Assembly: GCA_900554135.1 (NCBI GenBank)
Contig: USFU01000005.1
Location: 1-29,986 of the forward strand
Direction of reading: 5' to 3'
Length of the DNA stretch: 29,986 nucleotides
Source of the DNA: an uncultured Collinsella sp.
GTDB taxonomy: Bacteria > Actinomycetota > Coriobacteriia > Coriobacteriales > Coriobacteriaceae
How positions within the stretch are numbered: position 1 is the stretch's first letter; every line of letters begins with the position of its first letter. This document shows, one piece after another, positions 8,361 through 16,246 of the stretch. The position numbers were made by a program, and so were the translations under genes. The notes beneath the pieces are model-generated. The model saw only the letters and a list, made by a program, of their open reading frames with translations, had not been told where the DNA came from and did no database searches.

Positions 8361-8948
8361 TTGAGCCTTAAGGTTTATCGCGGGCGCACGCTTGCCCGCA
8401 GTCAGGCGCTGCAGCTGCTGTTCCAGGCCGAGGCCACGGATAGCCCGCTCGAGCGCGTCCTCGAGGGCGATTTCCTGATCTCGAAGGGTCCCCTCGACCC
8501 CTATGCGCTGGAGCTTTGCCGCGGTGCCTACGAGCACATCGATCGCATCGACTGTGCCCTGCGCGCCGTCGCCAAGAACTGGGATCTTATGCGCATGCCC
8601 GGCGCCGACCGTAACCTGCTGCGTATCGCCGTCTACGAGATGCGCTTCCTCACCGACGAAGAGGTCTCGGACGCTATCGTGATCAACGAGGCAGTCGAAA
8701 TCGCAAAGGCTTATGGTACCGACCAGTCCGCGTCGTTTGTCAATGGCGTGCTGGGCAAGATCGCTCGCAGCGAGGAGCTGCCGGGCGAGGACCTGTACCA
8801 AGAGCTGCTGGCCGAGGATCGCGCTCGCGAGGAGGCACAGGCTGCCGAGGCGGCCGCCAAGGTCGCCGCCGCTCAGGCTGCCGCTGGTGTACTTGCCGAG
8901 GATGCGGACGCTGCTGAGGCCGTCGAGGCCGACTCCGTCGAGGAGTAG
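8361..8948 (+). CDS. nusB: Transcription antitermination factor NusB with acidic C-terminal tail
   Basis: NusB joins NusE (S10) on boxA RNA and supports rRNA antitermination. Residues 1-135 form the all-helical NusB domain, with LARSQALQLLFQAEA at the start, NWDLMRMPGADRNLLRIAVYEM in the middle (split here as NWDLMRMPGADR and NLLRIAVYEM) and INEAVEIAKAYGTDQS plus FVNGVLGKIA near its end. The family is usually about 130-150 residues; here 195, with a tail of about 50 residues rich in Ala and Glu that is probably a helix or disordered. The start is TTG, supported by AAGGAG (8349-8354) 6 nt upstream. Two nt separate it from xseB. Confidence 0.93.
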   Translation: MSLKVYRGRTLARSQALQLLFQAEATDSPLERVLEGDFLISKGPLDPYALELCRGAYEHIDRIDCALRAVAKNWDLMRMPGADRNLLRIAVYEMRFLTDEEVSDAIVINEAVEIAKAYGTDQSASFVNGVLGKIARSEELPGEDLYQELLAEDRAREEAQAAEAAAKVAAAQAAAGVLAEDADAAEAVEADSVEE

Positions 8949-8950
8949 CC

Positions 8951-9217
8951 ATGCCAGAGGGTTCCGTCCGCAACTTCGATGAGATCTCGGATCGCCTGGA
9001 CCAGATTATCGCCACCGTTCGCTCCAAGGATACGTCCTTGGAGCGTTCGCTCGATTTGTTTGACGAGGCGATTGAGCTGGGCTCCCGTGCGGTCGATATG
9101 GTCGACAAGTTTGAGCTGACGCCGCGTGAGGCCGACAAGCTCGAGCAGGAATACGATGAGGATGCGGCAAACGAGTCCCAAGATAGACAGGCTGCATCCC
9201 CGGATACGAATGGTTGA
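8951..9217 (+). CDS. xseB: Exodeoxyribonuclease VII small subunit
   Basis: XseB binds the large subunit XseA in exonuclease VII, which degrades single-stranded DNA. The 88-residue protein has the typical small-subunit core of about 60 residues (FDEISDRLDQIIATVRSKD, then SLERSLDLFDEAIELGSRA) with its two helices, followed by an acidic, polar tail (from about 65). AGGAG lies 5 nt before the ATG. The large subunit gene, normally just upstream, is not in this window, so this copy depends on an xseA elsewhere or works without one. Its stop overlaps the next start by 1 nt as TGATG. Confidence 0.88.
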   Translation: MPEGSVRNFDEISDRLDQIIATVRSKDTSLERSLDLFDEAIELGSRAVDMVDKFELTPREADKLEQEYDEDAANESQDRQAASPDTNG

Positions 9218-10029
9218 TGGCATTCATGAAACGCGTGCGTCTCGATGACGAACTGATTTCACAGGGCATCTGCGCCGATCGCGCGGATGCCCTTCGCACT
9301 CTTATGGCCGGCTTGGTTTCGAGTGGCGGTGAGCGTTTGACCTCTCCGGGGCTCAAGGTGACGCCGGGCCTGCCACTGCACGTTAAGGGGCGCATTCCGT
9401 ACGTTGGGCGCGGCGGCCTTAAGCTCGAGGGTGCGCTCGATGCGTTTGGGATTGATCCGACGGACCTTGCTTGCCTCGATGTGGGCTGCTCCACGGGTGG
9501 CTTCACTGATTGCCTGCTCAAGCGCGGCGCTGCGACCGTTGTCTCGGTCGACGTGGGCCGTGCCCAGTTCGACTGGTCGCTTCGTCAGGACGATCGAGTG
9601 ACGCTCCACGAGCGCACGAATGTGACGCAGCTGCCCGAGCTCGGCTACGGCGGCGCTATCGATCTGGCCGTGTGCGATGTGTCGTTTACGAGTATCGCGA
9701 ATATCATCGACGCCGTGCTGGCGTGCCTGAAGCCTTCGGGTTCGTTTTGCACGCTCGTAAAGCCGCAGTTTGAGGCTCCGGCTGCGCTGGTGGGCGAGGG
9801 CGGTATCGTGACCGACCCTGTCGTGCGTGTCGACACGCTTGTTGCGGTAATCGAGTTGTTTGCCGCGAAGGGCCTCTTCCCGGTCGACGTGTGCGTGTCG
9901 CCCATCCATGGCGCCAAGGGCAACGTTGAGTTTTTCCTGTACGGCACGAGACTTGTCCCCGGCGAGCGCTCCGATGACGAGTTGCAATCCCAGGTATCGG
10001 CTTTGAGCGAGAAAGCTGCAACGCTATGA
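9217..10029 (+). CDS. tlyA: TlyA-family rRNA 2'-O-methyltransferase (S4 + FtsJ domains)
   Basis: TlyA methylates ribose 2'-OH groups of rRNA (16S C1409 and 23S C1920 in mycobacteria), a modification linked to capreomycin sensitivity; the old 'hemolysin' label reflects secondary effects. The 270-residue protein has an N-terminal S4 RNA-binding domain (about 5-65: RVRLDDELISQGICADRADA) and an FtsJ-like methyltransferase domain. Lys69 in GRGGLKLEGAL starts the K-D-K-E tetrad; CLDVGCSTGGFTD (86-98) binds SAM; LVKPQFE and KGNVEFFLY are later conserved blocks. I chose the ATG at 9217, overlapping the xseB stop; TTG 9214 and ATG 9226 are alternatives. It overlaps nadK by 4 nt. Confidence 0.92.
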   Translation: MAFMKRVRLDDELISQGICADRADALRTLMAGLVSSGGERLTSPGLKVTPGLPLHVKGRIPYVGRGGLKLEGALDAFGIDPTDLACLDVGCSTGGFTDCLLKRGAATVVSVDVGRAQFDWSLRQDDRVTLHERTNVTQLPELGYGGAIDLAVCDVSFTSIANIIDAVLACLKPSGSFCTLVKPQFEAPAALVGEGGIVTDPVVRVDTLVAVIELFAAKGLFPVDVCVSPIHGAKGNVEFFLYGTRLVPGERSDDELQSQVSALSEKAATL

Positions 10030-10886
10030 AGGTCTTTCTGGTTCCCAATTACTACAAGCAAGAGGCTGTCGAGAGCGGCCTGATGCTCGAGCTTTGGCTT
10101 TCGCGCCAAGGCTATGAGGTCGCATGGGCCGCCGACCAGCGCTCCAAGATTCAGAGCACGCCCGATGTTGACGATGCCGACCTGGTCATTACGCTCGGCG
10201 GCGACGGCACGTTGCTGCGCGCCGCCCGTATCCTCAATTACCGCGAGATTCCCATTTTGGGGCTTTCCTATGGTCACCTGGGCTTTTTGACGGCGGCCAG
10301 TCCTGAGGAACGCGATATTTTGCAGGTTGTGAGCGATGCCCTGTCCGGTGAGCTCCACGTGAGCCGCCGCGCCACCATCGCCGCGGATATCGTCTCGGTG
10401 CGCGATGACGGCACGAAGGACGTCGTGCGCACGTTTGCCCTCAACGATATGGCGCTTACGCGCGGGCCCCTGTCCGATATGGTCGAGTTTGACATCACGG
10501 TGTCCGGCCATCATATCGATCGCCTGCGCGGTGACGGTGTCGTCGTGTCGACGGCGACTGGCTCCACCGGCTACGCGCTTTCTGCCGGCGGCCCTATCGT
10601 GAGCCCCGATTACACGGGCATGGTTTGCGTGCCCATCGCTCCGCATACCATTCAGGCTCGAGCCTTCTTGACCTCGCCAAGCGATGTCGTCGAGATCTTT
10701 ATGTCCGATGACCGCCCGAGCGTGCCGGCCATCGCCATCGACGGACAGTTTATCACCTGCGACGGCACCGTCGAGAGCGTGGCTGTGCGCCGTGGTCCCG
10801 GCGACGTGTTGCTACTCGATTACGGCCCCGAGAGCTTCTACAACTCGGTGAGCCGCGTTTTCTACGGAGTCCGTCATGATCGATGA
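10026..10886 (+). CDS. nadK: NAD kinase
   Basis: NAD kinase phosphorylates NAD to NADP. The 286-residue protein shows LGGDGTLLRAAR (GGDG with Asp60), the NDMALTRG motif and DGVVVSTATGSTGYALSAGG, the glycine-rich NAD-binding block. Length and motifs are normal. The ATG overlaps the tlyA stop as ATGA. Its 3' end overlaps recN by 11 nt, so the three genes are likely translated in a coupled way. Confidence 0.96.
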   Translation: MKVFLVPNYYKQEAVESGLMLELWLSRQGYEVAWAADQRSKIQSTPDVDDADLVITLGGDGTLLRAARILNYREIPILGLSYGHLGFLTAASPEERDILQVVSDALSGELHVSRRATIAADIVSVRDDGTKDVVRTFALNDMALTRGPLSDMVEFDITVSGHHIDRLRGDGVVVSTATGSTGYALSAGGPIVSPDYTGMVCVPIAPHTIQARAFLTSPSDVVEIFMSDDRPSVPAIAIDGQFITCDGTVESVAVRRGPGDVLLLDYGPESFYNSVSRVFYGVRHDR

Positions 10887-12504
10887 GCTGCAGGTTTCCA
10901 ACATTGCACTCATTCGCGAGGCTACGCTGGTGCCGAGTGCCGGCCTGACCGTCCTGACCGGCGAGACCGGTGCCGGCAAGACCGCGCTGCTGTCTGCCCT
11001 CAAGCTCATTTTGGGCGAGCGCGCGGATTCGTCGACGGTGCGCGAGGGCGAGGCGCTGGCGAGCGTTGAGGCTCGACTGTTCGACGGCCCGCACGACGCC
11101 GAGGGCTTCACCGTGCAGCGCAGCCTTTCTGCCGAGGGCCGCAGCCGCGTGAAGATCGATGGCCGTATCGCCAGCGTTCGTGAGCTTTCGGAGCGCGTGG
11201 GCGTGATGATGGACCTGTGCGGTCAGCACGAGCATCAGCGCTTGCTCGACCCGGCGCACCACGTTGCCATGGTCGACGCGTGGGCGGGCCGTTCGGCGCT
11301 CGAGGCGCTCGACCGTTACCGCACTTGTTTTAAGGCATCGCGCACCGCTGCCAAGGAGCTTCGCCGTGTTGAGGATGCCTCGCGCGCGCAGGGGAGTCGC
11401 GTCGAGGAAGCGCGTTTTGCCCTCGAGCGTATCGCCGAGGTCGATCCCAAGCCAGGCGAGTACGAGGAACTCGAGGAGCTGCTGCCGCGCTCGGAGCACG
11501 CCGAAGTCTTGGTGGCCACCGCCAACGAGGCCCATGCATCGCTTGCTGCTGAAGGTGGAGCGCTCGATGCTGTGAACAGCGCTGTAGCCGAGCTTTCGCG
11601 CATGGCGACCGTCGATCGCAAGCTAGGCGATATCGCCGACGCGCTTTCGGACGCCTGCATATCACTCGAGGATTGCGCCAATGAGCTGCGTGCTTATCGC
11701 GATGGCGTTGCGTTTGATCCTCGTGAGCTCGCTCGTATGCGCGAGCGTTATTCCGACCTCAAGGGTCTGCTTCGCCAGTGGGGCCCCACCATGGACGATG
11801 TCTTCGCCATGCGCGACCGTTCGAAAGAACTGTTAGCGCTGGTAGATGATGGCGATGAGCAGATTAGGAAGGCGCGCGAAGCGCTTGGTGCGGCTGAGCG
11901 TGAGCTGTTCGCCGCCGCTAAGGCGCTGAAGCGTGCGCGCAATACGGCTGCCCCGCGTTTTTGTCACGAGGTTGGCCGTCAGATGGCACGACTGGAGATG
12001 GGCGGCGCCGAGCTGGTCTGGGAGTCGCGCGATTTGCCGCGCGCCGAGTGGACGCCTGCGGGTCCTTCGAGCTACGAGCTGCTCTATCGCAGCGGTGCTG
12101 GTCTGACGCCGCGTCCCTTGCGTCGCATCGCCTCGGGTGGCGAGCTTAGTCGCGTGATGCTGGCGAGCAAAGTGGTCCTGGGTAATGCCGACGGTGTCGA
12201 TACGCTCGTATTCGATGAGGTCGATGCCGGTGTCGGCGGCTCCACCGCTCGTGCATTGGCCGGCGTGCTGGCCGATCTCGCCGCTACGCATCAGGTGATC
12301 GTCGTAACTCACTTGGCGCAGGTCGCCGTCATGGCCGATAAGCATTACGTGGTCAGCAAGGAGCCGGGCGATGTTCCTCAGACGCACCTGGACGAGGTAG
12401 CCGGTGAGGCTCGAACCGCCGAGATCGCCCGCATGCTGAGTGGTGACCAATCGGAGGCCAGCCTGGCCCATGCAAGGCAGATGCTCGAAGAAGCGCGAGG
12501 GTAA
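10876..12504 (+). CDS. recN: DNA repair protein RecN
   Basis: RecN is an SMC-like ATPase that acts early in double-strand break repair. The 542-residue protein has Walker A GETGAGKT at 29-36 (the last residue is Thr where Ser is more common), a central coiled-coil region (about 150-370) rich in Glu, Ala and Arg, the ABC signature SGGELSR at 420-426, and Walker B LVFDEVDAGVGG with Asp447 and Glu448. The length is close to the usual 550-560. GGAG (10866-10869) supports the start. It ends the efp operon and converges on the RpiR-type gene across a palindromic region. Confidence 0.96.
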   Translation: MIDELQVSNIALIREATLVPSAGLTVLTGETGAGKTALLSALKLILGERADSSTVREGEALASVEARLFDGPHDAEGFTVQRSLSAEGRSRVKIDGRIASVRELSERVGVMMDLCGQHEHQRLLDPAHHVAMVDAWAGRSALEALDRYRTCFKASRTAAKELRRVEDASRAQGSRVEEARFALERIAEVDPKPGEYEELEELLPRSEHAEVLVATANEAHASLAAEGGALDAVNSAVAELSRMATVDRKLGDIADALSDACISLEDCANELRAYRDGVAFDPRELARMRERYSDLKGLLRQWGPTMDDVFAMRDRSKELLALVDDGDEQIRKAREALGAAERELFAAAKALKRARNTAAPRFCHEVGRQMARLEMGGAELVWESRDLPRAEWTPAGPSSYELLYRSGAGLTPRPLRRIASGGELSRVMLASKVVLGNADGVDTLVFDEVDAGVGGSTARALAGVLADLAATHQVIVVTHLAQVAVMADKHYVVSKEPGDVPQTHLDEVAGEARTAEIARMLSGDQSEASLAHARQMLEEARG

Positions 12505-12531
12505 TTAAGCCCCACCACGTGCTTGTTCAGA

Positions 12532-12705
12532 GCCGTTCGCCACGAAATGGGGCTATCTACTACGTTTAATAGGGCACCGGCTTCCATGCCAAAACTTGTA
12601 AAAAGAAAACCGCAGGTAGAACGCCTGCGGTTTTCTTTGTTTTGGGTGTATGGTTGGCGCAAGCGGTTTAAACGTAGTAGATAGGCACGTTTCGTGGCAG
12701 ACGGC
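12532..12705. repeat. 174-bp inverted repeat enclosing the recN terminator
   Basis: Left arm 12532-12569 and right arm 12668-12705 are reverse complements at 33 of 38 positions, including a perfect 17-bp block CTATCTACTACGTTTAA and a perfect GCCACGAAA. About 98 nt lie between the arms and contain the bidirectional terminator. The arms are far longer than a terminator needs. No coding sequence is visible in this 223-nt gap between recN and the regulator. Confidence 0.8.
12602..12640. terminator. Bidirectional intrinsic terminator between recN and the RpiR-type gene
   Basis: A perfect 15-bp stem (12602-12616 with 12624-12638) has a 7-nt loop. The stem starts with A-rich and ends with T-rich sequence (TTTTCTTT), so it can end transcription from both convergent genes. 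Confidence 0.9.
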
Positions 12706-12727
12706 GCCTTTCGGCTCCCTAAGTTGC

Positions 12728-13585
12728 CTACTCCACGACCTTATCCGGCTGGATGAGCTCCTCGTAGTAGCTGATGTGCTCGCGCGCGTCCTCGATTTCG
12801 GGCAGCAGGAAGTTGTAGATGACCTCTATGATCATCGTGGCGCTCATCTTGGAGAACGCGAAGTCGCCCGTTGTCAGCAGCGCCTCGTGGTTCACCGTAT
12901 TAAAGGTATAGTCGGCTAGGCGCGCGAGCGGGGATTTGTTGTCACCGCTGATGACGACTACGGTGGCGCCAGCCTCGCGTGCGGCCTTGGCCATGCGGTT
13001 AAGACGGCGCGATTTGCCGGAGTTCGAAATCAGCACGATGACGTCTCCGGGCTTTAAGGTCAATGCAAAGCCGATCGAGGTTTCGCTGATGGTGCTTGCC
13101 ATGCAGCGCAGACCAAGCTGCGAAAACTTAAACGTCGCATCAAGTGCTACCGCGTTTGTATTGCCCACGGCGGCGAACTCGATAACGCCGGCATTCTTAA
13201 GCGCATGTACAACAGCTGCCAGCGTATCGTGGTCGATGCCGTCGATAGTCGCATTAAGCTCGCTCACTTTGGCGGCGAGGATGTTCTTAAGACTCTGCTC
13301 CATGTTGTCGAGCGATACTTCGTCGGTCAGGCCCTCATTACGCTGGCTTTCCAAGTCGCGCGCCAGCGAAAACTGAAAGCTGCGGAAGCTGCCAAAGCCC
13401 AACTTGCGGCAAAAGCGTGAAACCGTCGCCTCGGACGTGGCGGCGGCTCGTGAGAGCTGGGCGGCCGTCAGGCGCGGCGCCTCGGACTGGTGCTCCAATA
13501 TATAGTCGACAATGCGCTGCTCGGATTCGCTGTATCCCTTGTGGGTGCTAATAAGGGAGAGCGCGCTCTTGCTGCTATCTGTCAT
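12728..13585 (-). CDS. MurR/RpiR-family transcriptional regulator
   Basis: This 285-residue regulator has an N-terminal RpiR helix-turn-helix (about 1-80, with YSESEQRIVDYILEH and LSRAAATSEATVSRFCRKLG) and a C-terminal SIS sugar-phosphate-binding domain (about 125-265, with AVGNTNAVALDATFKF and LISNSGKSRRLN). Members repress or activate sugar catabolism genes in response to phosphorylated sugars. It is divergent from the fructose-type PTS gene with 270 nt between them, so that operon is its likely target, with fructose-1-phosphate or a similar ester as possible effector; this is inference. AGGAG precedes the start by 6 nt on the minus strand. Confidence 0.92.
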   Translation of the reverse strand: MTDSSKSALSLISTHKGYSESEQRIVDYILEHQSEAPRLTAAQLSRAAATSEATVSRFCRKLGFGSFRSFQFSLARDLESQRNEGLTDEVSLDNMEQSLKNILAAKVSELNATIDGIDHDTLAAVVHALKNAGVIEFAAVGNTNAVALDATFKFSQLGLRCMASTISETSIGFALTLKPGDVIVLISNSGKSRRLNRMAKAAREAGATVVVISGDNKSPLARLADYTFNTVNHEALLTTGDFAFSKMSATMIIEVIYNFLLPEIEDAREHISYYEELIQPDKVVE

Positions 13586-13664
13586 GGATGGCTCCTGGTT
13601 GGCATGAAAATCGGACTTTTTTTAATGCCATAGTATACGGGCATTTTCGATTACAAGATACACC

Positions 13665-13692
13665 TTGCCGTTTCAAGCGTTGATGGTAAACT
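13665..13692 (+). promoter_or_regulatory. Candidate promoter of the fructose-type PTS gene
   Basis: TTGCCG (13665-13670) and TAAACT (13687-13692) are separated by 16 nt. The -10 box runs into the palindromic operator candidate starting at 13691. The start codon is about 160 nt further on, so the leader would be long. Confidence 0.45.
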
Positions 13693-13729
13693 TTCATCGA
13701 CCGTTTACGGTCGTGAAAGAACCTTTCAC
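13691..13729. promoter_or_regulatory. Candidate regulator operator: overlapping palindromes upstream of the PTS gene
   Basis: CTTTCATCGACCG (13691-13703) faces CGGTCGTGAAAG (13708-13719) with one unpaired base, around TTTA. A second, perfect palindrome, GTGAAAG-AAC-CTTTCAC, spans 13713-13729. The position, overlapping the end of a candidate -10 box, suits a repressor. The divergent RpiR-type protein is the first candidate to bind it. Confidence 0.5.
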
Positions 13730-13794
13730 CGGAGAATTGCGCCTTGTCTCTTCTCACGCAAGCGGTGGGTTGGTATCTTTCAGTTGTGGAAAAG

Positions 13795-13833
13795 CGCGCC
13801 ACGAGGCGCGTGTAGGGGAGCGCCCGCGGGCGC
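13795..13833 (+). other. GC-rich stem-loops in the PTS gene leader
   Basis: CGCGCC (13795-13800) pairs with GGCGCG (13805-13810) around ACGA, and GCGCCCGCGGGCGC (13820-13833) is a 14-nt perfect palindrome. They lie 8-60 nt before the Shine-Dalgarno. No T-run follows, so they are not terminators. They could protect the transcript or affect translation. Confidence 0.4.
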
Positions 13834-13855
13834 AGAACTCAAGAAGGAGGGACAC

Positions 13856-15859
13856 ATGGCTAAGTTTGACATCATTGCCGCCACCGGTTGCCCGACCGGT
13901 ATCGCGCACACCTTCATGGCGAAGGAGGCGCTGGAGAAGGCAGCTGCCGAGCGCGGTCTGACCATTAAGGTCGAGACCCATGGCCAGGTCGGTGTCGAGA
14001 ACGAGCTCACGAAGGGTGAGATCGCCGGTGCCAAGGCCGTCGTCGTCGCAGCCGATAAGGATGTCCAGGCGGAGCGTTTCGCCGGTAAGCCCATGGTTTC
14101 CGTTGGCGTTTCCAAGGCCCTGTCCGTCGAGGCCGCCGGTAAGCTGATTGACCGCGCGCTTGCCGCCAAGGGCGACGGCTCGGTTGCCGCCGCTGCCGAT
14201 GTCGAGGATGAGGTCGAGGAGAAGGAATCTATCGGCCACGTCATCTACAAGCACCTCATGAACGGCGTCAGCCACATGCTGGTCTTCGTCGTCGCCGGTG
14301 GTGTCCTGACCGCCGTTTCGTTCCTGTGGGGCATCACGTCCTTCGATTCGACGGCGTCTGACTACAACACCTTCGCCGCGATGCTCAAGATCATCGGCGG
14401 CATTGCCATGAACCTCATGGTTCCCGTGCTTTCCGCTTATATCGCCGAGTCCATCGGTAAGCGCCCGGCGCTCGTCCCCGGCTTCGTCGCCGGCATGATC
14501 GCCATCCAAGGTCTGCCCGTTAACGCCGAGACCGGTATGATCGACGCCGGCGGCGCTGGCGTGGGCTTCGGCTTCCTGGGCGGCATCGTCGGCGGCTTCC
14601 TCGCTGGCTATGTCATCCTGCTGCTCGAGAAGGTCTTTGCCGGTCTGCCCAAGAACCTGGACGGCCTCAAGGCTATCTTCCTGTACCCGCTGTTCTCGAC
14701 GGCTATCGTCGGTCTCGTGATGCTCGGCATCTCCGGCCCCATGGCTGCCATCAACACCGCCATGATGGACTTCCTCAAGGGCCTGTCCGCTTCTGGCGCC
14801 GTCGTCCTGGGTCTTGCCATCGGCTGCATGTGCGCCTTTGACATGGGTGGCCCGGTCAACAAGGCTGCCTACGTCACCGGTACCGCTATGCTTACCGAGG
14901 CCTTGGCCGCTGGTGTCGGTACCGACACCTACAACTTCGGCACCAACTTCATGGCTGCCGTCTCCGCCGCTTGCATCGTTCCGCCGCTGATCACCACCTT
15001 TGCCGTCGTTGTCGGCAAGAAGTACTTCAGCCAGGAGGATCACGACGCCGGTGTCGTCAACCTCATCCTTGGTTGCACCCACATCACCGAGGGCGCCATT
15101 CCGTTCATGACCAAGAACATCTGGCCCGTCATGCCCATCATGATGCTCGGTTCCTCCATCGCTTCGATCCTGACCATTATGTTCAACGTTCACGATCCGG
15201 CGCCCCACGGTGGCTTCCTGGTCCTGCCCGTTGTCGAGAACGGTCCGCTGTGGGTCCTCGCTATCCTCATCGGCGCTGTGGTCGGTGGCATCCTGTTCGT
15301 GGCCTTCAAGAAGTATGACTTCGAAAAGAACCAGAAGGCCGCTCCTGCAGCCAAGCCGGCTGAGGCCCCCAAGGCCGCTGCTGTCGAGGCCCCCAAGGCC
15401 GAGGCTGCCGACTTCGTGAAGGTCGAGAACGTCTTTGTCGCCGAGAACTTCGCTTCTCGTGACGAGGCCCTGAGCTTCGTCTCCAATCAGGCCGTCAAGG
15501 CCGGTCTCGCCGGCGACGCCGATGCCGTGATGAACGCCTTCCTGGCCCGCGAGGCCGAGGGCACCACGGGCATGATGGAGGGCTTCGCCATCCCGCATGC
15601 CAAGTCCGATGCCATTACCGAGGCCGCCGTCATCGTCGTCAAGGACGAGTCCGGCGTGACCGGTTGGGATACCATGGACGGCGCTCCCGTCAACGTGGCC
15701 ATCGCCCTGCTCATCCCGGGCGCTCAGGCTGGCACCACGCACCTCAAGATCCTGTCCAAGGTCGCCGAGGCGCTCATGGACGAGGACTTCCGTGCCACCG
15801 TCAAGGGTTCCACCGACGCCGCTGAGATCGCCAAGACGATCAACGCCCGCCTGGTCTAA
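13856..15859 (+). CDS. Fructose-type PTS permease, domains EIIB-EIIC-EIIA
   Basis: This membrane permease takes up and phosphorylates a sugar, most likely fructose to fructose-1-phosphate. The 667-residue protein has EIIB at 1-100 with phospho-cysteine Cys12 in ATGCPTGIAHTFMA, a fructose-type signature. EIIC spans about 125-480 with roughly nine membrane helices and ITEGAIPFM. An Ala-Pro-Lys-rich linker at about 485-518 leads to EIIA with phospho-histidine His581 in GFAIPHAKSD. Bacillus FruA is ordered A-B-C, so B-C-A is a rearranged order. The ATG at 13856 has AAGGAGG 7 nt upstream. HPr and Enzyme I follow on the same strand. Mannose- or mannitol-type specificity is less likely from the EIIB and EIIC motifs. 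Confidence 0.93.
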   Translation: MAKFDIIAATGCPTGIAHTFMAKEALEKAAAERGLTIKVETHGQVGVENELTKGEIAGAKAVVVAADKDVQAERFAGKPMVSVGVSKALSVEAAGKLIDRALAAKGDGSVAAAADVEDEVEEKESIGHVIYKHLMNGVSHMLVFVVAGGVLTAVSFLWGITSFDSTASDYNTFAAMLKIIGGIAMNLMVPVLSAYIAESIGKRPALVPGFVAGMIAIQGLPVNAETGMIDAGGAGVGFGFLGGIVGGFLAGYVILLLEKVFAGLPKNLDGLKAIFLYPLFSTAIVGLVMLGISGPMAAINTAMMDFLKGLSASGAVVLGLAIGCMCAFDMGGPVNKAAYVTGTAMLTEALAAGVGTDTYNFGTNFMAAVSAACIVPPLITTFAVVVGKKYFSQEDHDAGVVNLILGCTHITEGAIPFMTKNIWPVMPIMMLGSSIASILTIMFNVHDPAPHGGFLVLPVVENGPLWVLAILIGAVVGGILFVAFKKYDFEKNQKAAPAAKPAEAPKAAAVEAPKAEAADFVKVENVFVAENFASRDEALSFVSNQAVKAGLAGDADAVMNAFLAREAEGTTGMMEGFAIPHAKSDAITEAAVIVVKDESGVTGWDTMDGAPVNVAIALLIPGAQAGTTHLKILSKVAEALMDEDFRATVKGSTDAAEIAKTINARLV

Positions 15860-15894
15860 TCCAGCAGTTAGCGAATAATATCGCCCCTTGTAAC

Positions 15895-15931
15895 AAAGGC
15901 GGAGACCCTCTCCAGGGCCTCCGCCTTTTTT
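15895..15931 (+). terminator. Intrinsic terminator after the fructose-type PTS gene
   Basis: AAAGGCGGAGACCCT (15895-15909) pairs with AGGGCCTCCGCCTTT (15914-15928) at 14 of 15 positions around a CTCC loop. A T-run continues to 15931. It separates the permease transcript from ptsH and ptsI. Confidence 0.9.
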
Positions 15932-15942
15932 CATCCCGCCCA

Positions 15943-16013
15943 TAAGTTGCGGTGAAATAGGGACTGTTTAAACGATTCAACCCCAAATTCAGTCCCTATT
16001 TCACCGCAACTTA
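15943..16013. repeat. Palindromic intergenic repeat, family A, copy 1
   Basis: The arms 15943-15966 and 15990-16013 are perfect 24-bp reverse complements containing GTTGCGGTGAAATAGGGACTG reduced here to its core GTTGCGGTGAAATA, with a 23-nt spacer. The same arm core occurs at 24636-24716. There is no T-run, and a good terminator already lies just upstream, so termination does not explain it. Confidence 0.85.
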
Positions 16014-16117
16014 CAAAAGGGTATAGATAGGCCCCATCAACTAGTTCAACCAGGCGAACAAAAATCAGCCAGAATTCCGTTTGCACGATATTGCTCTGGA
16101 CCGACTGAGTTTCCGCA

Positions 16118-16246
16118 GCTCGCCTGCCGGGCGGGGCGGTTAAGTTTGTCGCGAGTTCCGCACGCAAAGGAAAGCACTTAATGTGCTTTCCGTCTTGCGC
16201 AGGACTGTAGAGCAGCAAACTTAACCGCCCCGCCCGGCAGGCGAGC
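16118..16246. repeat. 129-bp palindrome with perfect 31-bp arms upstream of ptsH
   Basis: Arms 16118-16148 and 16216-16246 match perfectly as reverse complements and include the GC-rich block CCGGGCGGGGCGG. Inside, GGAAAGCAC (16169-16177) and GTGCTTTCC (16183-16191) form a second hairpin around TTAAT, with partial complementarity between. The whole element can fold as one long stem. It contains no ORF with a start signal and no clear flanking duplication. Confidence 0.9.

Noticed and set aside
13586..13855. Catabolite-responsive (cre) site upstream of the PTS gene
   Set aside because: The TTGAAACGG-like sequence on the minus strand near 13668-13677 does not fit the cre consensus spacing.
13754..15943. 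729-codon open frame on the minus strand opposite the PTS permease
   Set aside because: It is an antisense mirror of GC-rich codons, full of Gly, Asp and His, with no start signal; the plus-strand gene has clear motifs.
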